Shown one piece after another: positions 1 to 7,228 of a DNA stretch of 8,318 bases; position 1 is the first letter of the stretch, and each line of letters starts with the position of its first letter. Source of the DNA: an uncultured Coriobacteriales bacterium (GTDB lineage: Bacteria > Actinomycetota > Coriobacteriia > Coriobacteriales > Atopobiaceae); NCBI GenBank assembly GCA_946530775.1, contig CAMNAH010000040.1, positions 1 to 8,318 of the forward strand, in the 5' to 3' direction. Below the pieces are notes generated by a model. That model was not told where the DNA came from and ran no database searches. It worked only from the letters and a program-made list of their open reading frames with translations. Made by a program: the position numbers and the translations under genes.

Positions 1-1931
1 GCCAGCGTGAGCAGCACCACGCCGCGCGCAGGCAGCGTGTCGGTGCGCTCGAGCGCGCGTACGCTGTCGTCGAGCTGTTTCTTCAGCCAATGCGCCGTCT
101 CCTTGCGCTGCACGATGATGGCGGTGAGCCCGTCTTCGTCCGTCGCCTCGGCCACGAGCCGCCGCAGCTCGCCAAGATACCCGTCGCGATCCGCTGTCAC
201 GATGACCTGCGGCTTGGTGCCCTCGCGCTGCACGGATGAGAGGTTGCGCTGCACACCCTCGTCGAGCAGGCTCGCGAAGAGCGCGGTGATCTCGGGACTC
301 GAGCGGTAGCTCGTGGTGAGCGCGCACTCGGCCACGTCCCCGTGCACCTTCGAGAAGATCGCGCGGATGGCATCGAAACTCGCCGCGTGCTCGAAGATGG
401 CCTGGTTCTCGTCGCCCAGCAGCAAAAAGTGCGCCTGCGAGAAGTACCGCGCGAGCACCATGAGCTGCACCTCGGTGTAGTCCTGCACCTCGTCGATCAT
501 GACGTAGCGCACGTGCTTGGCCTGGCCGCCGGCTACGAGCAGCTTGGTGTAGAGCCACTCCGCCGCGGTGAGGTCGCTCCTGCCGAGCAGGCGCATGCCG
601 ATGCGGTCGATGCGCAGCCATGCGGCCGTGTCGATGGCGTCGTGCGCGGCGGCGAAGCGCTTGGCCACGTAGATGCGGGCCAGCGCGCGGGTCTCCTCCT
701 CGTCGTAGGGCGCGATGGTGGAGTCGAAGTACTCGAGCTGGTCGTCAATGTCGAGGCAGAGCATCTCCTCCTGGATCTCGTCGTCCTTGGCGAGCGCGTC
801 GAAGCGCCGCTCGAGCTTCTCGTGGAGCTCCTCCTCGACAAGCGCGGCAAGGCGTGGACCTGCGGGAATGCGGCTGAACTTGTCGAGGGCGTTCTTGATC
901 TGCGCCGTGGTGAGGAGCTTGACGCCATCGATGGCGATCTCGCGCAGGTCGGCCTGCTCGATCTCCATGTGCGCCACGGCCGTCTCGAGCTCGGCTAGCT
1001 CCGCGGCATCGCCCTCGGCGCCGGAGTTGCGGTCGGAAAGGCCCAGGCTCGCCATGAAGCCGTCCCAGGTGACGGTCTGCGGGTTGGATTCGCCCAGCGT
1101 GGGTAGCACGGTGTCGATATAGCGCACGAACATCTGGTTGGGCGTGAAGAGGAACACCTGCTTGGGGTCGAGCGTCTTGCGCTCGTTGTAGAAGAGGTAG
1201 GCGATGCGCTGCAGCATCACGCTCGTCTTGCCCGAGCCTGCGATGCCGCTCACGAGCAGCACGGGCACGTCCTCGTGGCGCACCACGGTGTTCTGCTCGC
1301 GCTGGATGGTGGCCGTGATGGCCTTGAGCTTCTCGGTGTGGTTGGCCTTGAGCGCCGAGAGGAGCAGGGAGTCCTCGATGGCCACCGTGGTGTCGAAGTA
1401 CATGTTGAGCTTGTCGCGCACGATGTCGAACTGGCGGCGCAGCATGAGCTCCACGGTGCGCACCTTGCCGTCGACCAGGTAGCTCGTCTCGCCCATCTGC
1501 TGGTTGTAGTAGGTCTCGGCCACGGGCGAGCGCCAGTCCACGATGAAGGGGATCGAGCGCTCGTCGGTCATGCCGGCGGCGCCGATATACACGTCGCGCG
1601 GAGGCCGTCCGGGCCGCATCACGAGCGAGACCTTGGCGAAGTAGGGCTGGCGCAGCAGCAGGATGGCGCGCCTGAGCTCGTCGAGCTTGAAGTCGTGGTA
1701 CTGGTTGTAGGCGTCGATGACGCTGTTCAGGGTCTCGATGGCCGCGAGCGTCTCCATGGTCTCGTCGGCGCTCGAGAAGTTGAAGCGGATCTCCTCGCTC
1801 ATGTCGCGCAGGTCCTGCGCGGCGCCCTCGTGGTCGCTCTCGATGTCGGCCGTGAGATCGTCGCGGATCTGCTCGAGCTTGGCATAGACCTCGCTCAGAT
1901 GCTGCTGTTCCTGCTCAAAAACCTCGTCCAC
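1..1931 (-). CDS. helD: HelD-like UvrD/Rep-family helicase (partial, C-terminus beyond window)
   Basis: Superfamily 1 helicase of the HelD type; 643 codons are visible and the reading frame runs off the left edge. HelD proteins bind RNA polymerase and use ATP hydrolysis to remove it from stalled complexes. The visible protein starts with a Glu/Gln-rich helical segment (about residues 1-60, VDEVFEQEQQHLSEVYAKL), typical of the HelD N-terminal coiled coil. Motif I is GIAGSGKT (229-236), motif II DEVQDY (480-485), motif III GDENQ (506-510), and the next motif contains TTSYRS (ending near 544). The frame is cut at GVVLLTLA, just before the expected KGLEFD motif. B. subtilis HelD has about 774 residues, so roughly 100-130 are missing. 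I chose the GTG at 1931 because a GGAAAGGA ribosome site lies 5 bases upstream; a GTG eight codons further upstream lacks one. The gene follows the DUF3516 helicase on the same strand, 60 bp away. Family is certain; the RNA polymerase role is inferred from homologues. Confidence 0.9.
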   Translation of the reverse strand, partial: MDEVFEQEQQHLSEVYAKLEQIRDDLTADIESDHEGAAQDLRDMSEEIRFNFSSADETMETLAAIETLNSVIDAYNQYHDFKLDELRRAILLLRQPYFAKVSLVMRPGRPPRDVYIGAAGMTDERSIPFIVDWRSPVAETYYNQQMGETSYLVDGKVRTVELMLRRQFDIVRDKLNMYFDTTVAIEDSLLLSALKANHTEKLKAITATIQREQNTVVRHEDVPVLLVSGIAGSGKTSVMLQRIAYLFYNERKTLDPKQVFLFTPNQMFVRYIDTVLPTLGESNPQTVTWDGFMASLGLSDRNSGAEGDAAELAELETAVAHMEIEQADLREIAIDGVKLLTTAQIKNALDKFSRIPAGPRLAALVEEELHEKLERRFDALAKDDEIQEEMLCLDIDDQLEYFDSTIAPYDEEETRALARIYVAKRFAAAHDAIDTAAWLRIDRIGMRLLGRSDLTAAEWLYTKLLVAGGQAKHVRYVMIDEVQDYTEVQLMVLARYFSQAHFLLLGDENQAIFEHAASFDAIRAIFSKVHGDVAECALTTSYRSSPEITALFASLLDEGVQRNLSSVQREGTKPQVIVTADRDGYLGELRRLVAEATDEDGLTAIIVQRKETAHWLKKQLDDSVRALERTDTLPARGVVLLTL

Positions 1932-1936
1932 AGCAA

Positions 1937-1944
1937 TCCTTTCC
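1937..1944 (-). promoter_or_regulatory. Ribosome binding site for helD
   Basis: Reading the minus strand, GGAAAGGA sits 5 bases before the GTG at 1931. It decides the start of the HelD-like gene, because no ATG is available in frame nearby. Confidence 0.65.
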
Positions 1945-1980
1945 GTGTGGCACACCGCTCCCCAGGAGAGTGTGCCATGC
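1945..1980 (-). promoter_or_regulatory. Hairpin between the two helicase genes
   Basis: A 7-bp perfect stem, GGCACAC (1949-1955) with GTGTGCC (1970-1976), extends outward through a T-A pair, two G-T wobbles and a G-C pair to 1945/1980. Inside it, CTCC (1958-1961) can pair with GGAG (1965-1968) around a 3-base loop. On the minus strand it begins about 11 bases after the TAG of the upstream helicase gene and ends right at the helD ribosome site. No T-run follows it, so it is not a standard terminator. It could be an attenuator, an RNA-processing or stability stem, or an operator. The structure is seen; the function is a guess. Confidence 0.5.
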
Positions 1981-1991
1981 GCCGTTTCATG

Positions 1992-4559
1992 CTACAGGTC
2001 CTCGAAGATGCCTGCGCGGTAGTTGGTGAATACAACCTCGCCCGTCTCCTGCGTGGCGTCCAGATCGACGTCCGCCGCAATGAGGAAGTCGTGGTCCTCG
2101 TCGGTATCGCAGAGCGTCTGACGCACGTGCCACACGTGGTCCGTGAGCTCGTCCTTCTCGTCGATGGCGAGATACTCCCAGCGGCGCGCCGTGTCGTCCA
2201 CGATGATGTCCTCGTGGGCGTTGTAGAACGCGTCGAGCACCTGCTGCCAGCGCGGCTCGCGCCAGCCCCACTCGCCGTCGAGCTCGCCCAGCTCGCGGGC
2301 GTTGTCGAACGAGATGAGCCGCACGCGGCGCCAGAGCGCGTTGCGCACGAGCAGCGTGATGCCGCGACGGTCGTGGACGACCTCGTCCTTGGCGCCGGGC
2401 GCCGCCAGCTGCTCGCCGATGCCGCCCTGGCCCGAACCCGCCCACTCGTCGATGAGCGAGGAGTCCACCGTGCGCACCACCACGCGCAGCCACGAGATGA
2501 TGTCGGCCAGGCGGTCGTCGATCTTCTCGGGCGGGATGGTGTGGTCGAGCACGCGGTACGCGTCGGAGAGGTAGCGCAGGAGCAGCCCCTCGGAGCGCGG
2601 GATGCCCGCGCGCGTGACGTAGCCGCGGAAGTCGCTCGCGGTCTCGATCATGTCGCGCAGGATCGACTTGGGGCGCAGATCGAAGTCGCGCGCCCACGGC
2701 ACCTCCGCGCAGTACTGCTCGAACGCGGGGACGAGCAGGTCCTCGAGCGGGCGCGCATAGGTGACGTCTTGAAGGCGCTCCATGCGCTCCTCGTATTCGA
2801 TGCCCTCGGCCTTCATCTGCGCGTTTGCCTCGTCGCGTGCCAAGCGCTCGAGGCGTCGCAGGATCTGGTAGGGGTCCTCGAGCGTGGCCTCGGCCATCGA
2901 AATCACGTCGAGCGCGTAGTTGGGGTCCTCGGGATCGAGCAGCTCGAGCGCTGCCAGCAAAAACGGCGAGAGGGGCTGGTCGAGGGCGAAATCCTCGGGC
3001 AGCGCGATGGTGAGGCGGTACTCGTCCTCGGTGCCCTCCACAAGCTCCACCACGCCTGTCTGCATGAGGGTTGCGAGCACCTCGTCGGCACGTGCGAGAA
3101 GCGCCGCCTTCTCGACGGGGGTCTGGTCGGAGTCCTCGACGATCTTGCGCACGCGCTCCATGGCGCGTCCGCCCTGCTCGCACTCGGCGAGCACCATCGA
3201 GTGGGTGACCTTCATGTGCGGTTTGAGCGCCTCGGGCGTCGCCTCGACGAGCTTCTCGAAGTTCTGCTTGTTCCAACCCACGAAGCCCTCGGGCGGCTTC
3301 TTGGTCTTGATCTTGCGCGCGGCCTTGGCATCGCCGCCGGCCTTGGCAAGCGCCTTGGCGTTCTCGATGTCGTACTCGGTGGCCTGGGCGATGACGAGGC
3401 CCTCGGTGTCGAAGCCGGCGCGGCCGGCGCGGCCGGCGATCTGGTGGAACTCGCGGGCGTTGAGCCTGCGCTGGCGATGCCCGTCGTATTTGGCGAGCGC
3501 GGTCATGAGCACGGTGTGGATGGGCACGTTGATTCCCACGCCCAGCGTGTCGGTGCCGCAGATCACCGGCAGAAGACCCTGCTGGGCGAGCTTCTCCACG
3601 AGCAGGCGGTAGCGGGGGAGCATGCCCGCGTGGTGCACGCCCACGCCCGCCAAGAGCAGGCGCTTCAAGGTCTTGCCGAAGGCGGTCGAGAAGGACGTGC
3701 CGGCGATGGCGTCTTTGAGCGCCTCGCGCTGCTCCTTGGTGGAGATGCCGAAGTTGGCGAGCGACTGCGCGCTGTTGAGGGCATCATCCTGCGCGAAGTG
3801 CACGGCGTAGATGGGAGCGGCGCCGTTGCGCACGGCGAGCTCGACGGTGGCCTCGAGCGGCGTGTCGACGAATTCGAACGTGAGGGGCACGGGACGCGGC
3901 GCATCGAGCACACGCTCCACGGGCCGCGCCGTTTGGCGCTCGAGCATGTCCGCGATGGCATCCATGTCGCCGAGCGTGGCGCTCATGAGCAGGAACTGCA
4001 CGTGGGGGAGGGTGAGCAGGGGCACCTGCCACGCCCAGCCGCGGTCGCGGTCGCCATAGAAGTGGAACTCGTCCATGGCCACGCAGCCTATGTCGGCCTT
4101 CTCGCCCCAGCGCAGTGCGTCGTTGGCAAGGATCTCGGCCGTGCAGCAGATCACGGGCGCCTCGTGGTTGATCACGGTATCGCCGGTGATCATGCCCACG
4201 TTGTCGCGGCCGAGCACGTCGCAGAGCTCGAAGAACTTCTCGCTCACGAGCGCCTTGATGGGGGCGGTGTAGTAGGAGCGGCGATCGGTGCACATGGCCA
4301 TGAAGCACATGCCAAGCGCCACCATGCTCTTGCCCGATCCCGTGGGCGTGCCCAGGATCACATGGTTGCCGGCGGCGAGGTCGAGAAGCGCCTCCTCCTG
4401 ATGCTCCCAGAGCTCCATGCCGCGCGACTCCACCCAGCCCAGGAAGAGCTCGAGCGCCTCGTCGGCGGGGATGTTGGGGAAGTGCTCGTCATCGGGCCAG
4501 GGCACCAGGTCGCCGAGCGACCCGTAGGCGAACGCGCCGTTGTTCTCATCTGCGCTCAA
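1992..4559 (-). CDS. Ski2/Mtr4-like DEAD/DEAH-box helicase with DUF3516-type C-terminus
   Basis: An 855-residue superfamily 2 helicase. Motif I is GTPTGSGKS (70-78), Ia TAPIKALVSEKF (98-109), II DEFH (163-166), III SAT (193-195). In the second RecA domain come VGVHHAGMLP (306-315), GTDTLGVGINVP (335-346) and motif VI QIAGRAGR (373-380). The roughly 450 residues after motif VI match the actinobacterial helicases annotated with a DUF3516 domain; the AKAARKIKTKKPPEGFVGWN stretch (411-430) follows the motor core. Members are thought to unwind RNA or RNA-containing duplexes, but the substrate is not known to me. The start is a TTG at 4559, with AAGGAGG 10 bases upstream (4570-4576); the next in-frame Met is residue 48, which would remove conserved N-terminal sequence. 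It heads a two-gene minus-strand unit with helD and is divergent from the GatZ-like gene. Family confidence is high, cellular role low. Confidence 0.93.
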   Translation of the reverse strand: MSADENNGAFAYGSLGDLVPWPDDEHFPNIPADEALELFLGWVESRGMELWEHQEEALLDLAAGNHVILGTPTGSGKSMVALGMCFMAMCTDRRSYYTAPIKALVSEKFFELCDVLGRDNVGMITGDTVINHEAPVICCTAEILANDALRWGEKADIGCVAMDEFHFYGDRDRGWAWQVPLLTLPHVQFLLMSATLGDMDAIADMLERQTARPVERVLDAPRPVPLTFEFVDTPLEATVELAVRNGAAPIYAVHFAQDDALNSAQSLANFGISTKEQREALKDAIAGTSFSTAFGKTLKRLLLAGVGVHHAGMLPRYRLLVEKLAQQGLLPVICGTDTLGVGINVPIHTVLMTALAKYDGHRQRRLNAREFHQIAGRAGRAGFDTEGLVIAQATEYDIENAKALAKAGGDAKAARKIKTKKPPEGFVGWNKQNFEKLVEATPEALKPHMKVTHSMVLAECEQGGRAMERVRKIVEDSDQTPVEKAALLARADEVLATLMQTGVVELVEGTEDEYRLTIALPEDFALDQPLSPFLLAALELLDPEDPNYALDVISMAEATLEDPYQILRRLERLARDEANAQMKAEGIEYEERMERLQDVTYARPLEDLLVPAFEQYCAEVPWARDFDLRPKSILRDMIETASDFRGYVTRAGIPRSEGLLLRYLSDAYRVLDHTIPPEKIDDRLADIISWLRVVVRTVDSSLIDEWAGSGQGGIGEQLAAPGAKDEVVHDRRGITLLVRNALWRRVRLISFDNARELGELDGEWGWREPRWQQVLDAFYNAHEDIIVDDTARRWEYLAIDEKDELTDHVWHVRQTLCDTDEDHDFLIAADVDLDATQETGEVVFTNYRAGIFEDL

Positions 4560-4684
4560 AGGCGCTCTCCCTCCTTGTAGGTCGCGTGTGGTAAGTATTT
4601 ATCGTACCGCAAGGGGGCGTCTGGCCGTGCAGGATTCGCGCTACACTAGGGGCGTTATCGGGCACTTCGCGGAAGGGAATCCAC
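4560..4684. promoter_or_regulatory. Divergent promoter region between helicase and gatZ-like genes
   Basis: This 125 bp non-coding gap separates two divergent genes, so both promoters should lie here. It contains the most A/T-rich patch nearby (GTAAGTATTTATCGTA, 4591-4606), consistent with promoter DNA for the minus-strand helicase operon, though I cannot place a good -35/-10 pair there. Both ribosome sites are visible: AAGGAGG on minus (4570-4576), and GGAAGG on plus (4671-4676), 8 bases before the ATG at 4685. Confidence 0.6.
4642..4647 (+). promoter_or_regulatory. Possible -10 box for the gatZ-like gene
   Basis: TACACT matches four of six positions of the TATAAT consensus. It would place the transcript start near 4654 and give a leader of about 30 bases. 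I see no convincing -35 element at the right distance, so this is a weak call. Confidence 0.3.
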
Positions 4685-5959
4685 ATGGGCAAGCTCTCGG
4701 TTATGCAGACGGTTGACGCGATGATCAAGCTCACGGCCGAAGGCAGGCCCTCCACGCTCATCGGCATCGGACCCATGAGCCCCAACCTGCTCCAGGCCAC
4801 CTTCGAGCTCGCCCGCGACTGCGATTTCCCGCCCATGTTCATCGCCAGCCGCAACCAGGTCGATCTGGACGAGCTGGGCGGCGGCTACGTGAACGGCTGG
4901 GATCAGTTCCGCTTCGCGGCCGACATCAAGGCTGCCGCTGAGGCCGTGGGCTACGAGGGCGACTACTACCTCTGCCGCGACCACGGCGGCCCGTGGCAGC
5001 GCGACGGCGAGCGCAACGCGCACCTGCCCGAGGACGAGGCCATGGAGCTGGCACGCAAATCCTATAAGGCCGACCTCGAGGCTGGCTTCGACCTGCTCAT
5101 GATCGACCCCACCAAGGACCCCTACCAGATCGGCAAGGTCATCCCGCTCGACACCGTGCTCACGCGCACCGTCGACCTCATCCAGTACTGCGAGGACGAG
5201 CGCCGCGCACTGGGCCTGGCGCCCATCGGCTACGAGGTGGGCACCGAGGAGACCAACGGCGGTCTCACCTCCACCGAGAAATACCAGGAGTTCATCGAGC
5301 GACTCAAGGTTGAGCTGGGTGCGCGCGACCTGCCCATGCCCACCTTCATCGTGGGCCAGACCGGCACGCTCACGCGCCTCACCGAGCAGGTGGGCCACTA
5401 CGACTTCGACAACGCGGTGTCGCTCGCGCAGATGGCCGCTGCTTATGGCGTGGGCCTCAAGGAGCACAACTGCGACTACCTCGACGACATCACCATGCTC
5501 ATCCACGCGCCTGCGGGCGTGACGGCCAGCAACGTGGCGCCGCAGTTCGGCACCGAGGAGACGCGCGCCCTGCTGCGTCTGGCCGAGCTCGAGGCCAAGC
5601 TCGCCGAGAAGGGCCTCGTCGAGGAGCCCTCGCACCTGCGCGACGTGCTGCTCGAGCGTGCCATCCTCACCGAGCGCTGGCGCAAGTGGATGGTGGGCGA
5701 CGACACCAAGCTCACCGTCGAGCAGATCTTCGCCGACCCCGAGAAGGCGCTCGTCATCCTCGACATCGCAGGCCACTACACGTTCAACGAGGAGCCGGTC
5801 AAGGCCGAGGTCGCCAAGAACGCCGCCAACCTGGCCGCCTGCCACATCGATGCGCAGCGCTACGCCGTGGATTGCATCAAGCGCTCCATCCGCCAGTTCG
5901 TCGAGGGATACAACCTCGAGGGCCTCGGCGCGCGCCTGCGCGAGGTGCTGGGGGAGTAG
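4685..5959 (+). CDS. gatZ: GatZ/KbaZ-family protein (tagatose-bisphosphate aldolase non-catalytic subunit or tagatose-6-phosphate epimerase-like)
   Basis: 424 residues, close to the roughly 420 of E. coli GatZ, and collinear with it. Matching blocks include the early ASRNQVD...GGY segment (54-68; GatZ has a TSNQVN...GGY counterpart), RDHGGPW (98-104; GatZ GGDHLGPN), GFDLLMID (134-141), IPLDTV (153-158), the GTE motif (186-188) and EHNCDY (260-265; GatZ EAHSTDY). E. coli GatZ/KbaZ are needed for full activity and stability of the class II aldolase GatY/KbaY, which cleaves tagatose 1,6-bisphosphate in galactitol and N-acetylgalactosamine use. Some other family members are reported to be tagatose 6-phosphate 4-epimerases. 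No GatY, kinase or transporter gene lies in the window, so the gene is isolated between its own promoter region and a terminator. The ATG is preceded by GGAAGG at 8 bases. Family membership is confident; substrate and reaction are unresolved. Confidence 0.85.
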   Translation: MGKLSVMQTVDAMIKLTAEGRPSTLIGIGPMSPNLLQATFELARDCDFPPMFIASRNQVDLDELGGGYVNGWDQFRFAADIKAAAEAVGYEGDYYLCRDHGGPWQRDGERNAHLPEDEAMELARKSYKADLEAGFDLLMIDPTKDPYQIGKVIPLDTVLTRTVDLIQYCEDERRALGLAPIGYEVGTEETNGGLTSTEKYQEFIERLKVELGARDLPMPTFIVGQTGTLTRLTEQVGHYDFDNAVSLAQMAAAYGVGLKEHNCDYLDDITMLIHAPAGVTASNVAPQFGTEETRALLRLAELEAKLAEKGLVEEPSHLRDVLLERAILTERWRKWMVGDDTKLTVEQIFADPEKALVILDIAGHYTFNEEPVKAEVAKNAANLAACHIDAQRYAVDCIKRSIRQFVEGYNLEGLGARLREVLGE

Positions 5960-5982
5960 CCCTGCGCTCCAGCCGACCTTCT

Positions 5983-6016
5983 CCGCCCCCTTGCTGGTTC
6001 GCACGGGGGCGGTTTT
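5983..6016 (+). terminator. Intrinsic terminator after the gatZ-like gene
   Basis: A perfect 8-bp G/C stem, CCGCCCCC (5983-5990) with GGGGGCGG (6005-6012), has a 14-base loop that can form a further TGC/GCA mini-stem and is followed directly by TTTT (6013-6016). It begins 23 bases after the stop codon at 5957-5959, and isolates the gatZ-like gene from the sigma-factor operon. Confidence 0.88.
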
Positions 6017-6022
6017 CATCGT

Positions 6023-6033
6023 TGCGATAAGAT
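6023..6033 (+). promoter_or_regulatory. Possible promoter element for the sigma/anti-sigma operon
   Basis: TGCGATAAGAT contains an extended -10-like TGC followed by GATAAG, or alternatively TAAGAT as the hexamer. It lies just after the upstream terminator and about 50 bases before the sigma-factor ATG, the only gap where a promoter for this operon could be. No clear -35 and no AAC/CGT-type ECF autoregulatory motif were recognised. Confidence 0.25.
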
Positions 6034-6081
6034 AGCGGCGACAAACTGCAGAGCCCGCTCGTGTCTTTGATAGGAGGGGAG

Positions 6082-6579
6082 ATGGCGCGCGCTGCACAGA
6101 GCATAGAGGGCATCTACCGTCGCCACGTGCAGACGGTCTATCGGCTGTGCTACTCCTATCTAGGCTCGGCTGCGGAGGCCGAGGACGCGGTGCAGGCCAC
6201 GTTCATGAAGCTCGTGGAGCATCCGCGTGGCTTCGAGAGCGAGGAGCACGAGAAGGCCTGGCTCATCGTGGCGGCCAAGAACCACTGCCTCGATGTGATC
6301 AAGAGCGCGGGGCGCAGCCGCGTGGTGGCGCTCGACGAGAACGTGCCCGAACCGTCTACCGAGGACGAGGTCTTCGCGGATGAGCCCGGCGAGGTCATGC
6401 AGGCGGTGCTCCGGCTGCCCGACGCATATAAGGACGTGGTGGTGCTCCACTATGTCGAGGGCCGCAAGACCGACGAGATCGCGCGCATGCTGGGCTCGCC
6501 GCCCTCGACCATACGCAACCGGCTTGCCGACGCACGGGCATTGTTGAGGAAGGATTTGGAAGGAGGTGGCAGGACATGA
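6082..6579 (+). CDS. ECF-like sigma-70 family RNA polymerase sigma factor
   Basis: A 165-residue sigma factor with only the two core domains of the ECF (group 4) class. Region 2 spans about residues 11-76, with the DAVQATFMK block (35-43) that follows the polymerase-binding helix and the AWLIVAAKNHCLDVIK stretch (59-74) of the -10-contacting part. After an acidic linker (about 80-106), region 4 spans about 107-158: LPDAYKDVVVLHYVEGRKTD leads into a helix-turn-helix ending STIRNRLADARALLRK, which should contact the -35 element. The ATG at 6082 was chosen because AGGAGG (6072-6077) stands 4 bases before it; the in-frame GTG at 6061 has no ribosome site and would place this AGGAGG inside the coding region. 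Its stop overlaps the start of the anti-sigma gene (ATGA), so the two proteins are translationally coupled. Target promoters are unknown. Confidence 0.92.
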   Translation: MARAAQSIEGIYRRHVQTVYRLCYSYLGSAAEAEDAVQATFMKLVEHPRGFESEEHEKAWLIVAAKNHCLDVIKSAGRSRVVALDENVPEPSTEDEVFADEPGEVMQAVLRLPDAYKDVVVLHYVEGRKTDEIARMLGSPPSTIRNRLADARALLRKDLEGGGRT

Positions 6580-7142
6580 CGGATGAGCAGTTCGATGAGC
6601 GTATAAGCGAGGCGTTTGCCGAGGTAAAACTCTCGAAGGAAGCCGAGGACCGCATCCTTGCCAACCTCCTTGCCGCCGAGTCCCAAAAACCTGACAAATG
6701 GACAGGTCATTTGTCAGAAAAACCGCGGAAGCGTGGCCGCGTTATACGCTGGGCCGGTCCCGTGGCTGCCGCTGCCGCGCTGCTCGTGGTGGCTCTTATC
6801 GGCGGCATCCTGCCAAGCCAGTCGGGAGGGGCGGATAAGGCCGCGGCACCCATGGAAGCGATGGATACGGGCGCGGTGAACCTCTCTGTCGAGGCTGCCG
6901 GCGAGGAAGAGGCCGTATATTCAGCCAGAGCGATCGACGCCGAGACGATCGTGCTTGCAGATGGCAGCCGCTATGCCATTAGCGATGCCGCCGCTGATAT
7001 GGGAGATCCCGCAGGGTATGCCTGGCAAGACGCCACGGTCGAGGCCACGGGAGATCCCTGCTCGATTGCCGTGCTGGAAGACGGTACCGCGCTTGTGCGC
7101 TTCGAGGGCGAGGACACCTGCTACCTTGCCACGCAGGTATAG
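6576..7142 (+). CDS. Probable membrane-bound anti-sigma factor
   Basis: 188 residues; not recognised as a named family, and called anti-sigma from position and topology. Residues 1-38 form a short acidic, helical cytoplasmic part (DEQFDERISEAFAEVKLSKE...); 39-58 is a basic linker (RKRGR at 51-55 fits the positive-inside rule); about 59-79 is one hydrophobic membrane span rich in Ala, Val and Leu; 80-188 should lie outside the membrane, with an Ala/Gly/acidic spacer and a beta-rich end containing two similar strand pairs (IVLADGSRYAI and IAVLEDGTALVRF). Cys162 and Cys182 are its only cysteines and could form a disulfide. No HxxxCxxC zinc anti-sigma motif is present. Translation starts in the ATGA overlap with the sigma gene, with AAGGAGG (6560-6566) 9 bases upstream. 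The linker contains an unusual 10-bp inverted repeat. Function is inferred from context. Confidence 0.8.
   Translation: MTDEQFDERISEAFAEVKLSKEAEDRILANLLAAESQKPDKWTGHLSEKPRKRGRVIRWAGPVAAAAALLVVALIGGILPSQSGGADKAAAPMEAMDTGAVNLSVEAAGEEEAVYSARAIDAETIVLADGSRYAISDAAADMGDPAGYAWQDATVEATGDPCSIAVLEDGTALVRFEGEDTCYLATQV
6691..6717. repeat. Perfect 10-bp inverted repeat inside the anti-sigma gene
   Basis: CTGACAAATG (6691-6700) and CATTTGTCAG (6708-6717) are exact reverse complements around a 7-base loop, GACAGGT. The patch is flanked by AAAAAC and AAAAA runs, so it is far more A/T-rich than the surrounding gene. It encodes residues 39-48 of the juxtamembrane linker without disturbing the frame. Its form resembles a REP-type palindromic element; the identity is unproven. 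Confidence 0.75.
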
Positions 7143-7177
7143 CGGCCCCGCATAGCCAGTATCGTCACGGTATCGCT

Positions 7178-7228
7178 ACGTGCACCGTTCGCAATCGGCG
7201 TATTCCGTTCGCGAACGGTGCACGTTTT
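7178..7228 (+). terminator. Terminator of the sigma/anti-sigma operon (hairpin A)
   Basis: A 15-bp perfect stem pairs 7178-7192 (ACGTGCACCGTTCGC) with 7211-7225 around an 18-base loop and runs into TTTT (7225-7228) on the plus strand. It starts 36 bases after the anti-sigma stop codon. There is no T-run on the minus side, so it mainly serves plus-strand transcription. It shares its core with hairpin B downstream. Confidence 0.8.

Noticed and set aside
1987..3276. A 429-codon minus-strand open frame overlapping the DUF3516-type helicase
   Set aside because: Arg/Ala/His-rich composition in a second frame of the same strand; the 855-residue frame there carries the family sequence without interruption.
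3410..3440. Short tandem repeat of GGCCGGCGC in the helicase gene
   Set aside because: It is produced by the repeated codons of motif VI (AGRAGRAG), a conserved protein motif, and is not an independent DNA repeat.
4062..4073. DEFH in place of the common DEAD or DEVH box
   Set aside because: From memory, DEFH followed by aromatic residues is normal in the DUF3516-containing helicases, so this is not a defect or novelty.
1275..4580. A 1101-codon open frame on the plus strand, antisense to both helicase genes
   Set aside because: Its translation is a His/Val/Leu/Glu/Arg-rich sequence with no motifs, as expected when a GC-rich gene is read from the opposite strand. It spans two genes and a gap whose minus-strand products carry full helicase motifs.
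4655..6097. A 480-codon minus-strand open frame opposite the gatZ-like gene
   Set aside because: It is the complementary shadow of a well-supported GatZ-family gene, with the same Val/Leu/Ala/His/Glu-rich composition and no recognisable domain.
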